Part shown: positions 56,791-64,000 of the stretch, piece after piece
Position numbering within the stretch: the stretch's first letter is position 1
Layout of the letters: each line of letters starts with the position of its first letter
Origin: JAVBQJ01 sp031549115
Lineage (GTDB): Bacteria; Verrucomicrobiota; Lentisphaeria; Victivallales; Victivallaceae
Direction: 5' to 3'
NCBI GenBank assembly: GCA_031549115.1
Contig: JAVBQJ010000082.1
Location: 23,006 to 87,005 of the forward strand
Length of the DNA: 64,000 nucleotides
Program-made: the position numbers and the translations under genes
Notes under the pieces: generated by a model
What the model saw: only the letters and a program-made list of their open reading frames with translations
Database searches by the model: none
Told to the model about the DNA's origin: nothing

Positions 56791-57498
56791 TCACCAGCCA
56801 TATGGCGCGTTGATTGTATCCCCCCAGATAAGCTCATACAGTCCGGCTTCGGTGTTGGACTGCGCCGGCGCGACATGGGTATCGGCCCAGAGAATGGCAA
56901 TGGAATTCTGGCGGTGAACGTTGAACCCGGTCGCAATGGTAGCGTTTTCTCCGATTGTAAAGCGATCGCAACAGGCAACCAGAAAGGTATTGGACGGTTG
57001 CTGTAATGACGTGATACTTTTGTAATAGCTGGGTTTGTTATTTTCGGTGGTCCACAGATACCGGTTGATACCGTAACTGTTACCCCAGCAGGTAGCGGCT
57101 TTGCTCCAGCTCACCGGGCATTGGAAACTCTTGATGGTATGATCCGGATATCCCGGCTGGTTCGGCGTCCAGTCGCCGGGAAAATACGTATAGTCTCCGA
57201 TTTTTTTGTCGCCGCCCAGATACTCCGCCAACTGCCCCTGCCAGTAATTGGTGCGATCCGCCCACGGATTAAAGTCGATCACCGGATAGCTGTTGCTGTC
57301 GGTGGCATAAATGGCGAAGGCGTTCCCCTGCTGCTTGAGATTGTTGAGACATTTCGTGGCTTGCGCCGCCGCCCGGGCTTTGGAGAGCGCCGGCAAAAGC
57401 ATGCTCGCCAATATCGCGATGATCGCTATCACGACCAACAACTCTATGAGCGTGAATAATTGTTTCCGATCCGGCGACTGTTTAAGCATTGTGTTCAT
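56791..57498 (-). CDS. Prepilin-type N-terminal domain protein (pseudopilin) of module 3
   Basis: 235 residues from ATG 57498 (AAGGGACG upstream). The start lies within the last 17 bases of the GH42-like gene. RKQLFTLIELLVVIAIIAIL (residues about 11-30), LLPALSKARAAAQ and TKCLNNLKQQG follow, and the C-terminal motif is VHRQNSIAILWADTHV (H-X10-DTH). Leu precedes the cleavage-site Phe instead of Gly. Translational coupling to the enzyme gene supports a shared role. The function is unknown; a surface role is inferred. Confidence 0.88.
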   Translation of the reverse strand: MNTMLKQSPDRKQLFTLIELLVVIAIIAILASMLLPALSKARAAAQATKCLNNLKQQGNAFAIYATDSNSYPVIDFNPWADRTNYWQGQLAEYLGGDKKIGDYTYFPGDWTPNQPGYPDHTIKSFQCPVSWSKAATCWGNSYGINRYLWTTENNKPSYYKSITSLQQPSNTFLVACCDRFTIGENATIATGFNVHRQNSIAILWADTHVAPAQSNTEAGLYELIWGDTINAPYGW

Positions 57499-59647
57499 GA
57501 TTTTCGTCCCTTCCATTTTGATTGGTTGATTTCCATATTTTGACATCGGAGAATGAAGCCAGAAGCTGCGCTCCCGGCAGATCCAGCGCCTCCCAGGCGC
57601 CATCGTCCGGACGATGCCCCCCGTCGAAACGCCGGAAAGCGAAGCGGATTTCGGCGCCGTCCCGATCGCGCATCGCCCGCTCGGCGATGCCGGGATGATT
57701 CCAGCACCCGGCGCGGCCGACTCCGGCGCGACCGAGCAATCGCTCCAGAACCAGCTTCCACGCTTCGGGAGCTTCCGGGAACGACGCCATTCCCATGCTG
57801 CGAAAAACCTCGTTCCAGATGCATTCGCGGTCGCCGCCGGCCCCGAGGCCGATCGCGGCGCCGACGGCCGCCACCGTGCCGCGGCCGATCCGGCGCAGCA
57901 CCGCCGCCGGCGCGCCGTTGTCGCTCCAGCGGCCGATCACTTCGGTGCCCGGCGCAACTTCGTATTCGACCCGTTCGAAGAGCGCCTCCACACCGGAAAC
58001 ACCGTCGATTTCGAGCGTCCACACCTTATCATTCAGCTGACGGCACAGCTTTTCCCGGAAGCCGAAGCGCTCGGCGAGACCCGCGCCGGGGCGGACGGCG
58101 TACAGCATGGTATTGCTCTGCCGGCGCCCGAAACCGGCGTCGACGACGAGAAAACCGCCGCGCTCCACGTATTCGGTCAACACCCGGGCGCGCTCCGCGT
58201 CGATCACCGGGAATCCGGCCAGGATCACCACCTTGTAGCGGGAAATCGTCTCCTCCCACCGTGACGGGGCGAGAAAATCGACCGCATAATGCGACTGCCA
58301 CAACAGGTTGTAAACTCCCTGCAGGTCGCCCTTGGCGGGGTAACCGCCCGCGACCCGGCTGCGCAGCATGTAGCGCCCGACATAGTCGGCTTCGCGCGGC
58401 AGCGTGAATTCCAGCCGGCTGGTCAGATCGCCCGCAAGATCGTACACCAGCGCGATATCGGCTTCCGGCACCCGCCAGCCGGGAATTTCCCGTTCCCATG
58501 CGCGCATCTGCCGCAGCGATTCGGCGGCCGCCACACTGGTGGCATTGTCGGAGCCATCCATTTCGACCAGCCCGGCATCGTCGACCTCGACGCCGAGGCG
58601 TTCTTTTTTGAATTGCCAGAAGCACAAGCCGGAGGCGCCTCCGGCCACCGAAATCCACATCCACTCCTGTATCAGTCCGGCCGGAACCTCGGGCAAAAAC
58701 TGGCCGACGCTCGGGTAAAGCTCGTAAACGGTGAATTTGCCCCGGCCGACGAAGCGCATCCAGTCGACCAGCATGAACGCCTGGTACTCCGGCATCACCC
58801 GCACCGGAAAGCTGGTGCCGTACATATCGGTGACGTCGTTCATCAACACATCGTCGCTGATGTCGAACAGCGGGTCCTGAAAAATTCCGGCATTGCCGAC
58901 ATGGCTGATCACCGCGCGCTCCGGGTCCAGCCGCCGCAACAGCTCCGTCACTCGCGCGACCCGGTCGCGCACCCGGTCGGCGCCCCACTGCCGCCACAGG
59001 AACATTTCGGCGAAATCGCTGGTGTCGCGCGCCGCGTCGACCTGGCTGAAATCACCCCAGCATTTGCCGAACGCCCGGTTCAGCGCTTCGACGGTGCCGA
59101 AGCGCGCCTCCAGCCAGGCGCGGTAACTGGCGATCGAGTCCGGGCAGGCGCATTCGCCCATCGGCCGGCAGCGCGGCTCATTCCAGGCGTGGTAAAAGGC
59201 CAGCGCCGGATGCTCCCGGTAGCGTGCAACCAGCGCTTCGGTGAAGCGCAGCGCCGCGCGCATCACCTCCGGATGGTCGAAGCACGGAATCCAGCCGCCG
59301 ACGTAGAACGACGCGTTCGCGGTCGGCCAGATCCGGTTGCCGCGGATATCCACCCGGTAGCCTTCGTAGCGCTGAAAAATATATTCGGGGGCGTTTTCCA
59401 GATTGAGTTGAAAGATCACCCGGCAACCCGCCTCCTGCGCCGTCGCGACGAATTCATCGAGGTCGTCCCAGAAATAACTGCCCTCATGGCGTTCGTGCCA
59501 GCGCCAGAAGACCCGGACCTGAACGAGCTCCAACCTCATGTCGCGGCAGCGGCGCAAATCCGCGTCCCACTCCTCGGGCGGCGGGCTCGGTGCCCGATAG
59601 TAATGCGTGGCGGTCCAGAATCGTTCAGAAAGTTGCTGTGGTGTCAT
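57482..59647 (-). CDS. GH42-like beta-galactosidase (module 3)
   Basis: 721 residues, no signal peptide. GH42 features are complete: HYYRAPSPPPEEWDADLRRCRDM, acid/base Glu157 in YHAWNEPRC, nucleophile Glu309 in TVYELYPS, and a trimerisation domain with RARVLTEYVERGGFLVVDAGF in part, near 480-500. GH42 enzymes hydrolyse beta-galactosides, though other substrates occur. The ORF overlaps the regulator gene by 23 bases upstream and the pseudopilin gene by 17 bases downstream, so the three are probably translationally coupled. Confidence 0.88.
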   Translation of the reverse strand: MTPQQLSERFWTATHYYRAPSPPPEEWDADLRRCRDMRLELVQVRVFWRWHERHEGSYFWDDLDEFVATAQEAGCRVIFQLNLENAPEYIFQRYEGYRVDIRGNRIWPTANASFYVGGWIPCFDHPEVMRAALRFTEALVARYREHPALAFYHAWNEPRCRPMGECACPDSIASYRAWLEARFGTVEALNRAFGKCWGDFSQVDAARDTSDFAEMFLWRQWGADRVRDRVARVTELLRRLDPERAVISHVGNAGIFQDPLFDISDDVLMNDVTDMYGTSFPVRVMPEYQAFMLVDWMRFVGRGKFTVYELYPSVGQFLPEVPAGLIQEWMWISVAGGASGLCFWQFKKERLGVEVDDAGLVEMDGSDNATSVAAAESLRQMRAWEREIPGWRVPEADIALVYDLAGDLTSRLEFTLPREADYVGRYMLRSRVAGGYPAKGDLQGVYNLLWQSHYAVDFLAPSRWEETISRYKVVILAGFPVIDAERARVLTEYVERGGFLVVDAGFGRRQSNTMLYAVRPGAGLAERFGFREKLCRQLNDKVWTLEIDGVSGVEALFERVEYEVAPGTEVIGRWSDNGAPAAVLRRIGRGTVAAVGAAIGLGAGGDRECIWNEVFRSMGMASFPEAPEAWKLVLERLLGRAGVGRAGCWNHPGIAERAMRDRDGAEIRFAFRRFDGGHRPDDGAWEALDLPGAQLLASFSDVKIWKSTNQNGRDENHEHNA

Positions 59648-60794
59648 GGGAAATATCCGGGTTGACGGGGTTGAGCCGGCAGATCATCTGCGGCGGCAGA
59701 AATACGACTTTCGGTATGTAGGTCGACGCGGCGATCAACTCGATCGCCCGCCGCCCCATCCGGGGAAAATCGACGGAGATGGTACTGAAATGCAGCTTAC
59801 GGCTGATTTCAGGAAAAATATTGTCGTAGCCGAAGAGAATGACCCGGTCTTGGCAGCCGCGCTCCCGGAGCACTTCATTCACCCCCTCGGCAATCACATC
59901 GTTGACCACGAACACGGCATCGGGACAGGGCCCATCGGACAGCATTTTCCCGGCCATGCGGCGGCCGGCCGCCCGCAGATCGTCTATGCTGCGGATCCGG
60001 CGGCGCTCCCACTGTTCGACCAGATCTTTTTCCGGGTCGTAACCATTTTCGGTCAGCGCCATCCGGAAACCGGCGGCGCGCTTGCTGTAGGTTTCGATAT
60101 CCAGCTCCAACGCGATCAGCCCGAGGCGTCCCGGGCGCTGCGCCGCCAGGCAGCTTCCCGCCTGGTAGCCGCCGGAAAAATCGTCGTGAAAGACGCCGTA
60201 GACATTGCGCGGCGTATTTTCGAATGCGCTGTTGTAATCGTTGAAATAGACAAAACGCAGCTGCGGGTAAATCTGCGCCAGCCGGATATCCTCCTCGAAG
60301 CCGGTCGCCTCCAGCATGATCATGCCGGTGACTTCGATCCGGTCGTTGGCCCGGTAAAAATCGATGCTCTCCACCGGGTCGCCGGTCAGGTACAGTAGAT
60401 CGATCCCCAGCTCCCGGCAGCCGCTCTGAATGCCGTGATGCAGCTGGACGCGGACATCGTCGTGCTCGAGCTTCGTCATCGGCTCGCGGTGATAGAGCAT
60501 GCAGATTTTCTTCCGCTGACGACGCGACGGCTGCGACACGCCGGCGACGAAAGTGCCCTTTTTGGGGCGCCGGACACAAACGCGCTCGCGCAACAGCTCA
60601 TTCAAACCGGAATTGGCGGTTTTGACGCTGATTCCCGCCATCCGCGCCAGCGTTTTTATATCCGGCAGCCGCGTACCGGCGGCCAGCTTCCGGCTCCGGA
60701 TGTGTACTTTCAGCTGTTCCTTGAATTGCAGATACAACGGCTCCGGTCTCCCCGGCTCCATCGTGAATTGCAATGACGGCAGTTCCGCTTCCAT
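59625..60794 (-). CDS. GntR-family regulator with LacI-type sugar-sensing domain
   Basis: 389 residues with GGGGAAG before the ATG. GntR winged helix (about 18-85: PLYLQFKEQLKVHIRS, LPDIKTLARMAGISVKTAN, GTFVAG), then a LacI-type sensor from about 95 (KICMLYHREP, VFVVNDVIAEGVNEVL). It has the same fusion type as the module 1 regulator but clearly different sequence. Heads module 3; the ligand is probably a product of the GH42 enzyme. Confidence 0.9.
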   Translation of the reverse strand: MEAELPSLQFTMEPGRPEPLYLQFKEQLKVHIRSRKLAAGTRLPDIKTLARMAGISVKTANSGLNELLRERVCVRRPKKGTFVAGVSQPSRRQRKKICMLYHREPMTKLEHDDVRVQLHHGIQSGCRELGIDLLYLTGDPVESIDFYRANDRIEVTGMIMLEATGFEEDIRLAQIYPQLRFVYFNDYNSAFENTPRNVYGVFHDDFSGGYQAGSCLAAQRPGRLGLIALELDIETYSKRAAGFRMALTENGYDPEKDLVEQWERRRIRSIDDLRAAGRRMAGKMLSDGPCPDAVFVVNDVIAEGVNEVLRERGCQDRVILFGYDNIFPEISRKLHFSTISVDFPRMGRRAIELIAASTYIPKVVFLPPQMICRLNPVNPDISHDTTATF

Positions 60795-60838
60795 CGCTTC
60801 GCTTCCCCTGTGTTTTTCCCTTGTTCGATGCTGCTTTA

Positions 60839-60867
60839 ATTATAGGGTATGATCGCTTAAATGTCAA
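60839..60867 (-). promoter_or_regulatory. Predicted sigma70 promoter of module 3
   Basis: Minus strand consensus TTGACA (60862-60867) and consensus TATAAT (60839-60844) with a 17-base spacer; about 38 bases of leader before the regulator start codon. Confidence 0.8.
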
Positions 60868-60942
60868 TAGGTTGGCACGAAAAAGCACAAGGAAAATCAG
60901 GAAAATCAGAAGCCGTTTTCGCGCCATCCTCAAGCCGGATAT

Positions 60943-60971
60943 TTGCATTTTTCCGCTTCGGCGGCTATAGT
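60943..60971 (+). promoter_or_regulatory. Predicted promoter of the ABC-F gene
   Basis: TTGCAT (60943-60948), 17-base spacer, TATAGT (60966-60971). The 326-base gap 60795-61120 holds this promoter, the divergent module 3 promoter, and a leader of about 143 bases before the ABC-F start. Confidence 0.6.
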
Positions 60972-61013
60972 AATGGTATCACTGAAATTCGACGCGACAG
61001 GAGGGACATACCG

Positions 61014-61025
61014 GTGCGTAACTGA
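61014..61025 (+). CDS. Putative three-codon upstream ORF in the ABC-F leader
   Basis: GTG CGT AAC TGA (Met-Arg-Asn-stop) with a near-perfect Shine-Dalgarno AGGAGGG (60999-61005) 8 bases upstream. Its ribosome-binding site is better than that of the ABC-F gene itself. Antibiotic-inducible ABC-F genes often use short leader ORFs to sense stalled ribosomes, which is the suggested role. Whether it is translated is not known. Confidence 0.5.
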   Translation: MRN

Positions 61026-61041
61026 CCAATCTATAGAAACA

Positions 61042-61102
61042 GCGGTTCACCGCGTTTTTTTCACCGCAGGCCGCTTGGCGGCCGGGCGGGGTGTGGTTTT
61101 GT
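61042..61102 (+). promoter_or_regulatory. Putative transcription attenuator in the ABC-F leader
   Basis: GCGG/CCGC (61042-61053) is followed by seven T. A stronger hairpin, CCGC-A-GGCCGC/GCGGCC-GG-GCGG (61064-61089), is followed by a T-rich run. The first arm GCGGT can pair with either ACCGC copy (61049-61053 or 61063-61067), so mutually exclusive structures are possible. Confidence 0.5.
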
Positions 61103-61120
61103 TATTTACGGGGTATGGTT

Positions 61121-62605
61121 ATGTCTTTGTTTCTGTCGGTTTCTCACCTGGATTTCGAATATGAGTCCGCGCCCGAAGCGCTGTTTCGGGATTTTTCCAT
61201 GCAATTTTCGCCCGGCTGGACCGGAATCGCCGGCGCCAACGGCTGCGGCAAAAGCACGCTGTTGAAGCTGCTGGCGGGGCTGTTGACGCCGGATCGCGGC
61301 GGCATCCGGACTTCCGGCGCTCCGGTCTATTGCGACCAGGACGCGGCACAGCCGCCGCCCCTGCTGGCAAGGTTATTCGATTCCCACGACAGCTGTGCCT
61401 GCCGTCTGCGCGATCATCTCGGACTGGCGCCGGAAATGGTTTCGCGCTGGCACCGGCTTTCGTTCGGCGAGCGGAAAAAGCTGCAAATCGCCTGCGCGTT
61501 GTTCGAGCGTCCCGACATTCTGTGTCTGGACGAACCGACCAACCATCTGGACGGCGCCGGACGCGAACTGCTAATCCGGGAGCTGCACGGCTATAACGGA
61601 ATCGGACTTCTGGTCAGCCACGACCGTGAACTTCTGGACACGCTCTGCCGCCAGTGCCTGCTGTTCGAATCCCGGGGGCCGATATTGCGCGCGGGCGGCA
61701 TCACCGCCGCCCGCGCCCTCGCCCGGAGCGAACAGGAGCACCAGCTGGAACAGCAGCAGCAACTGCAGCGCGAATGGAAGCGCAACAAGCAGGAGCTGCA
61801 ACGGCGCCGGGAAAAGGAGCAACAGGCGCGCAACCGGGACTGCAAGCGCAAACTGGACCGCCACGACCATGACGGCAAGGGCAAAATCGACGCCGCCCGG
61901 GTCACCGGCCGCGACCGCCGCCAGGGCGATCTGGCCGGGCTTCAGGCGCGGAACGTCGAACGCCTGTCCGGACAGCTGGCCGCGGCGGGCACGGTGAAAA
62001 TCGCCCATTACAGCCTGAAAATCCCTTACGGCAGCTATGCGCAGAAAAACACCCTGCTGGAGCTGCCGGAGCAGCGCATTCCATTGGGGCCGGAGCGCTT
62101 CCTCTCCACTCCGCCGTTGCGGATGGCAAGCCGCGACCGGATCGCCCTCACCGGCGCCAACGGCGGCGGCAAAAGCAGTCTGTTGCACCGGATCATTCCG
62201 GCATTGAAGTTGCCGCCCGAGGAGTATCTGTATATGCCGCAGGAGTTTTCTGTGGAGCAGCTGGAAACGATTCACCGGACGCTGTCAAAGCTCACCCGGG
62301 ACGAGTTCAGCCGGGTGATGAATGTGGTGGCGTCGCTCGGTTCACGGCCGGAATCGTTGCTGAACGCCGCCGATTGCAGTCCGGGGGAGTGGCGGAAGCT
62401 GTTTTTCGGCCTCGGCGCATTGCACCCGATCCACCTGATCGTGATGGACGAGCCGACCAACCACCTGGATCTGCCCAGCATCGAGTGCCTCGAAGCCGCA
62501 CTGTGTCAATGCCAGTGCGCGCTGCTGCTGGTCAGTCACGACCAGCGCTTCCTCGACGCCACCTGCGACACCCATTGGCAAATCCGCGACGGCGTGCTAT
62601 ATTGA
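61121..62605 (+). CDS. ABC-F family ATP-binding protein (possible ribosome protection factor)
   Basis: 494 residues from ATG 61121 (GGGG 7 bases upstream; ATG 61115 is possible). Two cassettes without membrane segments: Walker A GANGCGKST (38-46) and GANGGGKSS (about 345-353), signature LSFGERKK and a degenerate second one (PGEWRKL), and both Walker B regions with DEPTNHLD. The linker (about 205-290) is long, basic and coiled-coil-like. ABC-F proteins act on the ribosome; some give resistance to drugs that bind the peptidyl-transferase centre or exit tunnel. The leader organisation fits that type, but the resistance spectrum cannot be read from the sequence. Confidence 0.85.
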   Translation: MSLFLSVSHLDFEYESAPEALFRDFSMQFSPGWTGIAGANGCGKSTLLKLLAGLLTPDRGGIRTSGAPVYCDQDAAQPPPLLARLFDSHDSCACRLRDHLGLAPEMVSRWHRLSFGERKKLQIACALFERPDILCLDEPTNHLDGAGRELLIRELHGYNGIGLLVSHDRELLDTLCRQCLLFESRGPILRAGGITAARALARSEQEHQLEQQQQLQREWKRNKQELQRRREKEQQARNRDCKRKLDRHDHDGKGKIDAARVTGRDRRQGDLAGLQARNVERLSGQLAAAGTVKIAHYSLKIPYGSYAQKNTLLELPEQRIPLGPERFLSTPPLRMASRDRIALTGANGGGKSSLLHRIIPALKLPPEEYLYMPQEFSVEQLETIHRTLSKLTRDEFSRVMNVVASLGSRPESLLNAADCSPGEWRKLFFGLGALHPIHLIVMDEPTNHLDLPSIECLEAALCQCQCALLLVSHDQRFLDATCDTHWQIRDGVLY

Positions 62606-62617
62606 TCAATATCACAA

Positions 62618-63403
62618 TCAGATGCGGAATACTTCAATTTGAATGTAGTGGGCGATGGTGAAGTCGGCAGGATAGTTTTCCTCAAGATGCCGGCGCAGCG
62701 CGGCGTCGAATTGCGCCACCTCCTCCGGCGGCAGGCTGGCGCCGATGCCGCGGCAGCTGCGCATGCGCCCGGTCCAGCTGTCACTGGTAAACGGCAGTTC
62801 CTCCCGGTAGGAGTGAAAGGTTTCCAGCTCGAAAACCCCTTTCGCCCAATCGGGAAAGCAGAACTCCTCCACCGTGAAACCGTCACCGCCCCAATTCGGA
62901 TTGCACTGCAGTACGATCCGTTCGGTTTCGGCGGCGATCCGGCTTTCGTGCGGCAGCCACTCCATGATGATGCGGCAGAATTTGCCGCCCGGCTTCAGTA
63001 CCCGGCGCAATTCGGCGATGAACTCCGGAATCCGGAAATACCAGAAGCACTGGCAGGCGGTCACCAAGTCGAAGCTCCCGGCGGCGAACGGAGCATGTTC
63101 CGCCGGCGCCGCCGCATAGTCGATCGCCATCCCCTCCGAGCGCATTTTCGCCTGTTCGATCTGGGCTTCGGCGATATCCGTGGCGCAGAATTGCGCCCCC
63201 GACGCGTACAACCCGCGCGGCAGTACCCCGGTACCGGTGCCGACGTCGAGAACTTTCATTCCCGGCCGGACGATGCCGAACATCTGCATTTTTTCGAACA
63301 GCGAAGCCGGATAGATATCCCGGTAACGGGCATAATCCGGCGCAGCGCGCCCGAAGTCGAATCCCCGCCCGCGGTCGATGTGTTCAAACGATAAGTCCGC
63401 CAA
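62618..63403 (-). CDS. Class I SAM-dependent methyltransferase
   Basis: 261 residues from TTG 63403, preferred because GAGG lies 8 bases upstream and the promoter at 63451-63479 would leave an upstream GTG (63442) almost leaderless. Motif I VLDVGTGTGVLPRG, then FCATDIAEAQIEQAK and FDLVTACQCFWYF, with the late LRRVLKPGGKFCRI motif, mark the UbiE/Methyltransf_11 type. The N-terminal DFGRAAPDYARYRDIYP is typical of the subfamily. The substrate is unknown. It converges with the ABC-F gene. Confidence 0.85.
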   Translation of the reverse strand: MADLSFEHIDRGRGFDFGRAAPDYARYRDIYPASLFEKMQMFGIVRPGMKVLDVGTGTGVLPRGLYASGAQFCATDIAEAQIEQAKMRSEGMAIDYAAAPAEHAPFAAGSFDLVTACQCFWYFRIPEFIAELRRVLKPGGKFCRIIMEWLPHESRIAAETERIVLQCNPNWGGDGFTVEEFCFPDWAKGVFELETFHSYREELPFTSDSWTGRMRSCRGIGASLPPEEVAQFDAALRRHLEENYPADFTIAHYIQIEVFRI

Positions 63404-63450
63404 TTGTTTTACCTCAAAAGTTTTGGTTTTTCTGTCGACCACATTACTTC

Positions 63451-63479
63451 AAAATACACAGAAAATGCGCGGATTTCAA
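63451..63479 (-). promoter_or_regulatory. Predicted promoter of the methyltransferase gene
   Basis: Minus strand TTGAAA (63474-63479), 17-base spacer, TATTTT (63451-63456). It supports translation from the TTG at 63403. Confidence 0.45.
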
Positions 63480-63612
63480 CACCGGAAGTTTGAATATTCC
63501 AAAGAAAAATCAATTTGGCCGACAAAACACCAAACACGGTAATCTGCTATGCCTACAAGGGGCAAGTCTCCTGAATTTTCATAAAAAAACGTTTTTTCAG
63601 TATCATAAGGCA

Positions 63613-63640
63613 TTGACTTTTTGTATTACTTTGCTACAAT
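63613..63640 (+). promoter_or_regulatory. Predicted promoter of the rhamnosidase gene
   Basis: TTGACT (63613-63618), 16-base spacer, TACAAT (63635-63640). TGCTACAAT recurs 60 bases downstream (63692-63700). The AT-rich upstream stretch 63443-63722 shows no other gene. Confidence 0.6.
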
Positions 63641-63722
63641 ATATACAAAATACCAAAGAAAACAACAAAATAACGATTATTTCAAGCAAAATGCTACAAT
63701 TCACCAAAAAAAGGGATAAATC

Positions 63723-64000
63723 ATGATTCATGCTGAAAACCTGCAAACCGAATATCTGTCGAACCCTTTGGGGATGGATGAAAAGCAACCGCGCTTCCGC
63801 TGGCGTACCGCCGGAAGCGCCCCGCAGAGCGCGTATCAGCTCGAAGTGACCGATGCCGACGGCAAAATCGTTCAGGATTCCGGCAAGGTAATGGACGGCG
63901 GCGCCCTGCAGGTCGTTTATTCCGGCAGCCCGTTGCTGCCGAAAAGCTCCTATCAATGGCGGGTGCGACTGTGGGACGCCGCGGACACTCCGGGCGACTG
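63723..64000 (+). CDS. Alpha-L-rhamnosidase, N-terminal part (continues past window)
   Basis: 92 residues visible, starting at ATG 63723 after AGGGA. LQTEYLSNPLGMDEKQPRFRWRT in part, then AYQLEVTDADGKIVQDSGKV and SYQWRVRLWDAADTPGD, match the Bac_rhamnosid N-terminal beta-domain of GH78 proteins. The catalytic domain lies beyond the window. No signal peptide is visible. It may begin a further carbohydrate locus. Confidence 0.85.
   Translation, partial: MIHAENLQTEYLSNPLGMDEKQPRFRWRTAGSAPQSAYQLEVTDADGKIVQDSGKVMDGGALQVVYSGSPLLPKSSYQWRVRLWDAADTPGD

Overview
The window looks like a chromosomal segment of a Lentisphaerota bacterium, possibly Victivallales. The clues are a fairly GC-rich genome, three short proteins that begin with a FTLIELLVVIAIIAIL prepilin-type segment and carry an H-X9/10-D motif near the C-terminus (a type expanded in Lentisphaerota and Planctomycetota), and many carbohydrate-active proteins around a conventional transcription and translation gene block. 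The phylum call is inference from gene content; no rRNA gene is present.

Layout. (1) 1-3818, minus strand: a Bat/MoxR operon (AAA ATPase, DUF58, DUF4381-like, VWA membrane protein cut by the window edge), divergent from (2) 4065-7188, plus strand: ffh, an unknown membrane-anchored protein and a YmdB-type phosphodiesterase. (3) 7330-16218, plus strand: carbohydrate module 1 (GntR/LacI hybrid regulator, large secreted hydrolase-like protein, pseudopilin, GH3, GH130). (4) 16238-17909, minus: a small anchored protein and an MFS transporter. (5) 18038-37689, minus: tRNA-Leu, tRNA-Thr, tuf, rpmG, tRNA-Trp, secE, nusG, rplKAJL, rpoBC, rpsLG, fusA, rpsJ, rplCDWB, rpsS. The S10 cluster stops after rpsS. 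(6) 37802-43273: GNAT acyltransferase, YkgJ-type protein, ferredoxin-like aldo/keto reductase, AraC regulator, and a divergent sugar isomerase/oxidoreductase pair. (7) 43338-50350, minus: module 2 (LacI regulator, secreted GH-A-like protein, pseudopilin, 1016-residue protein). (8) 50562-51551, plus: an rRNA-type methyltransferase. (9) 51759-60794, minus: module 3 (GntR/LacI hybrid regulator, GH42-like enzyme, pseudopilin, large secreted protein, barrel-like protein). (10) 60943-62605, plus: an ABC-F protein behind a leader with a three-codon upstream ORF and hairpins. (11) 62618-64000: a SAM methyltransferase (minus) and the start of an alpha-L-rhamnosidase (plus).

The most interesting pattern is the threefold repetition of one plan: regulator, then one glycosidase-like gene, then one pseudopilin, then one or two further hydrolase-like genes. 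The three sets are not copies of each other: regulator types and enzymes differ. This suggests that the pseudopilin is a regular part of each glycan-use locus, perhaps a surface binding or display protein. All three pseudopilins lack the glycine normally found just before the prepilin cleavage site. Other points worth a second look are the ABC-F leader, S12 Arg88 and RpoB Asn at the position equivalent to E. coli 526 (both known antibiotic-resistance positions), and the truncated S10 ribosomal cluster.
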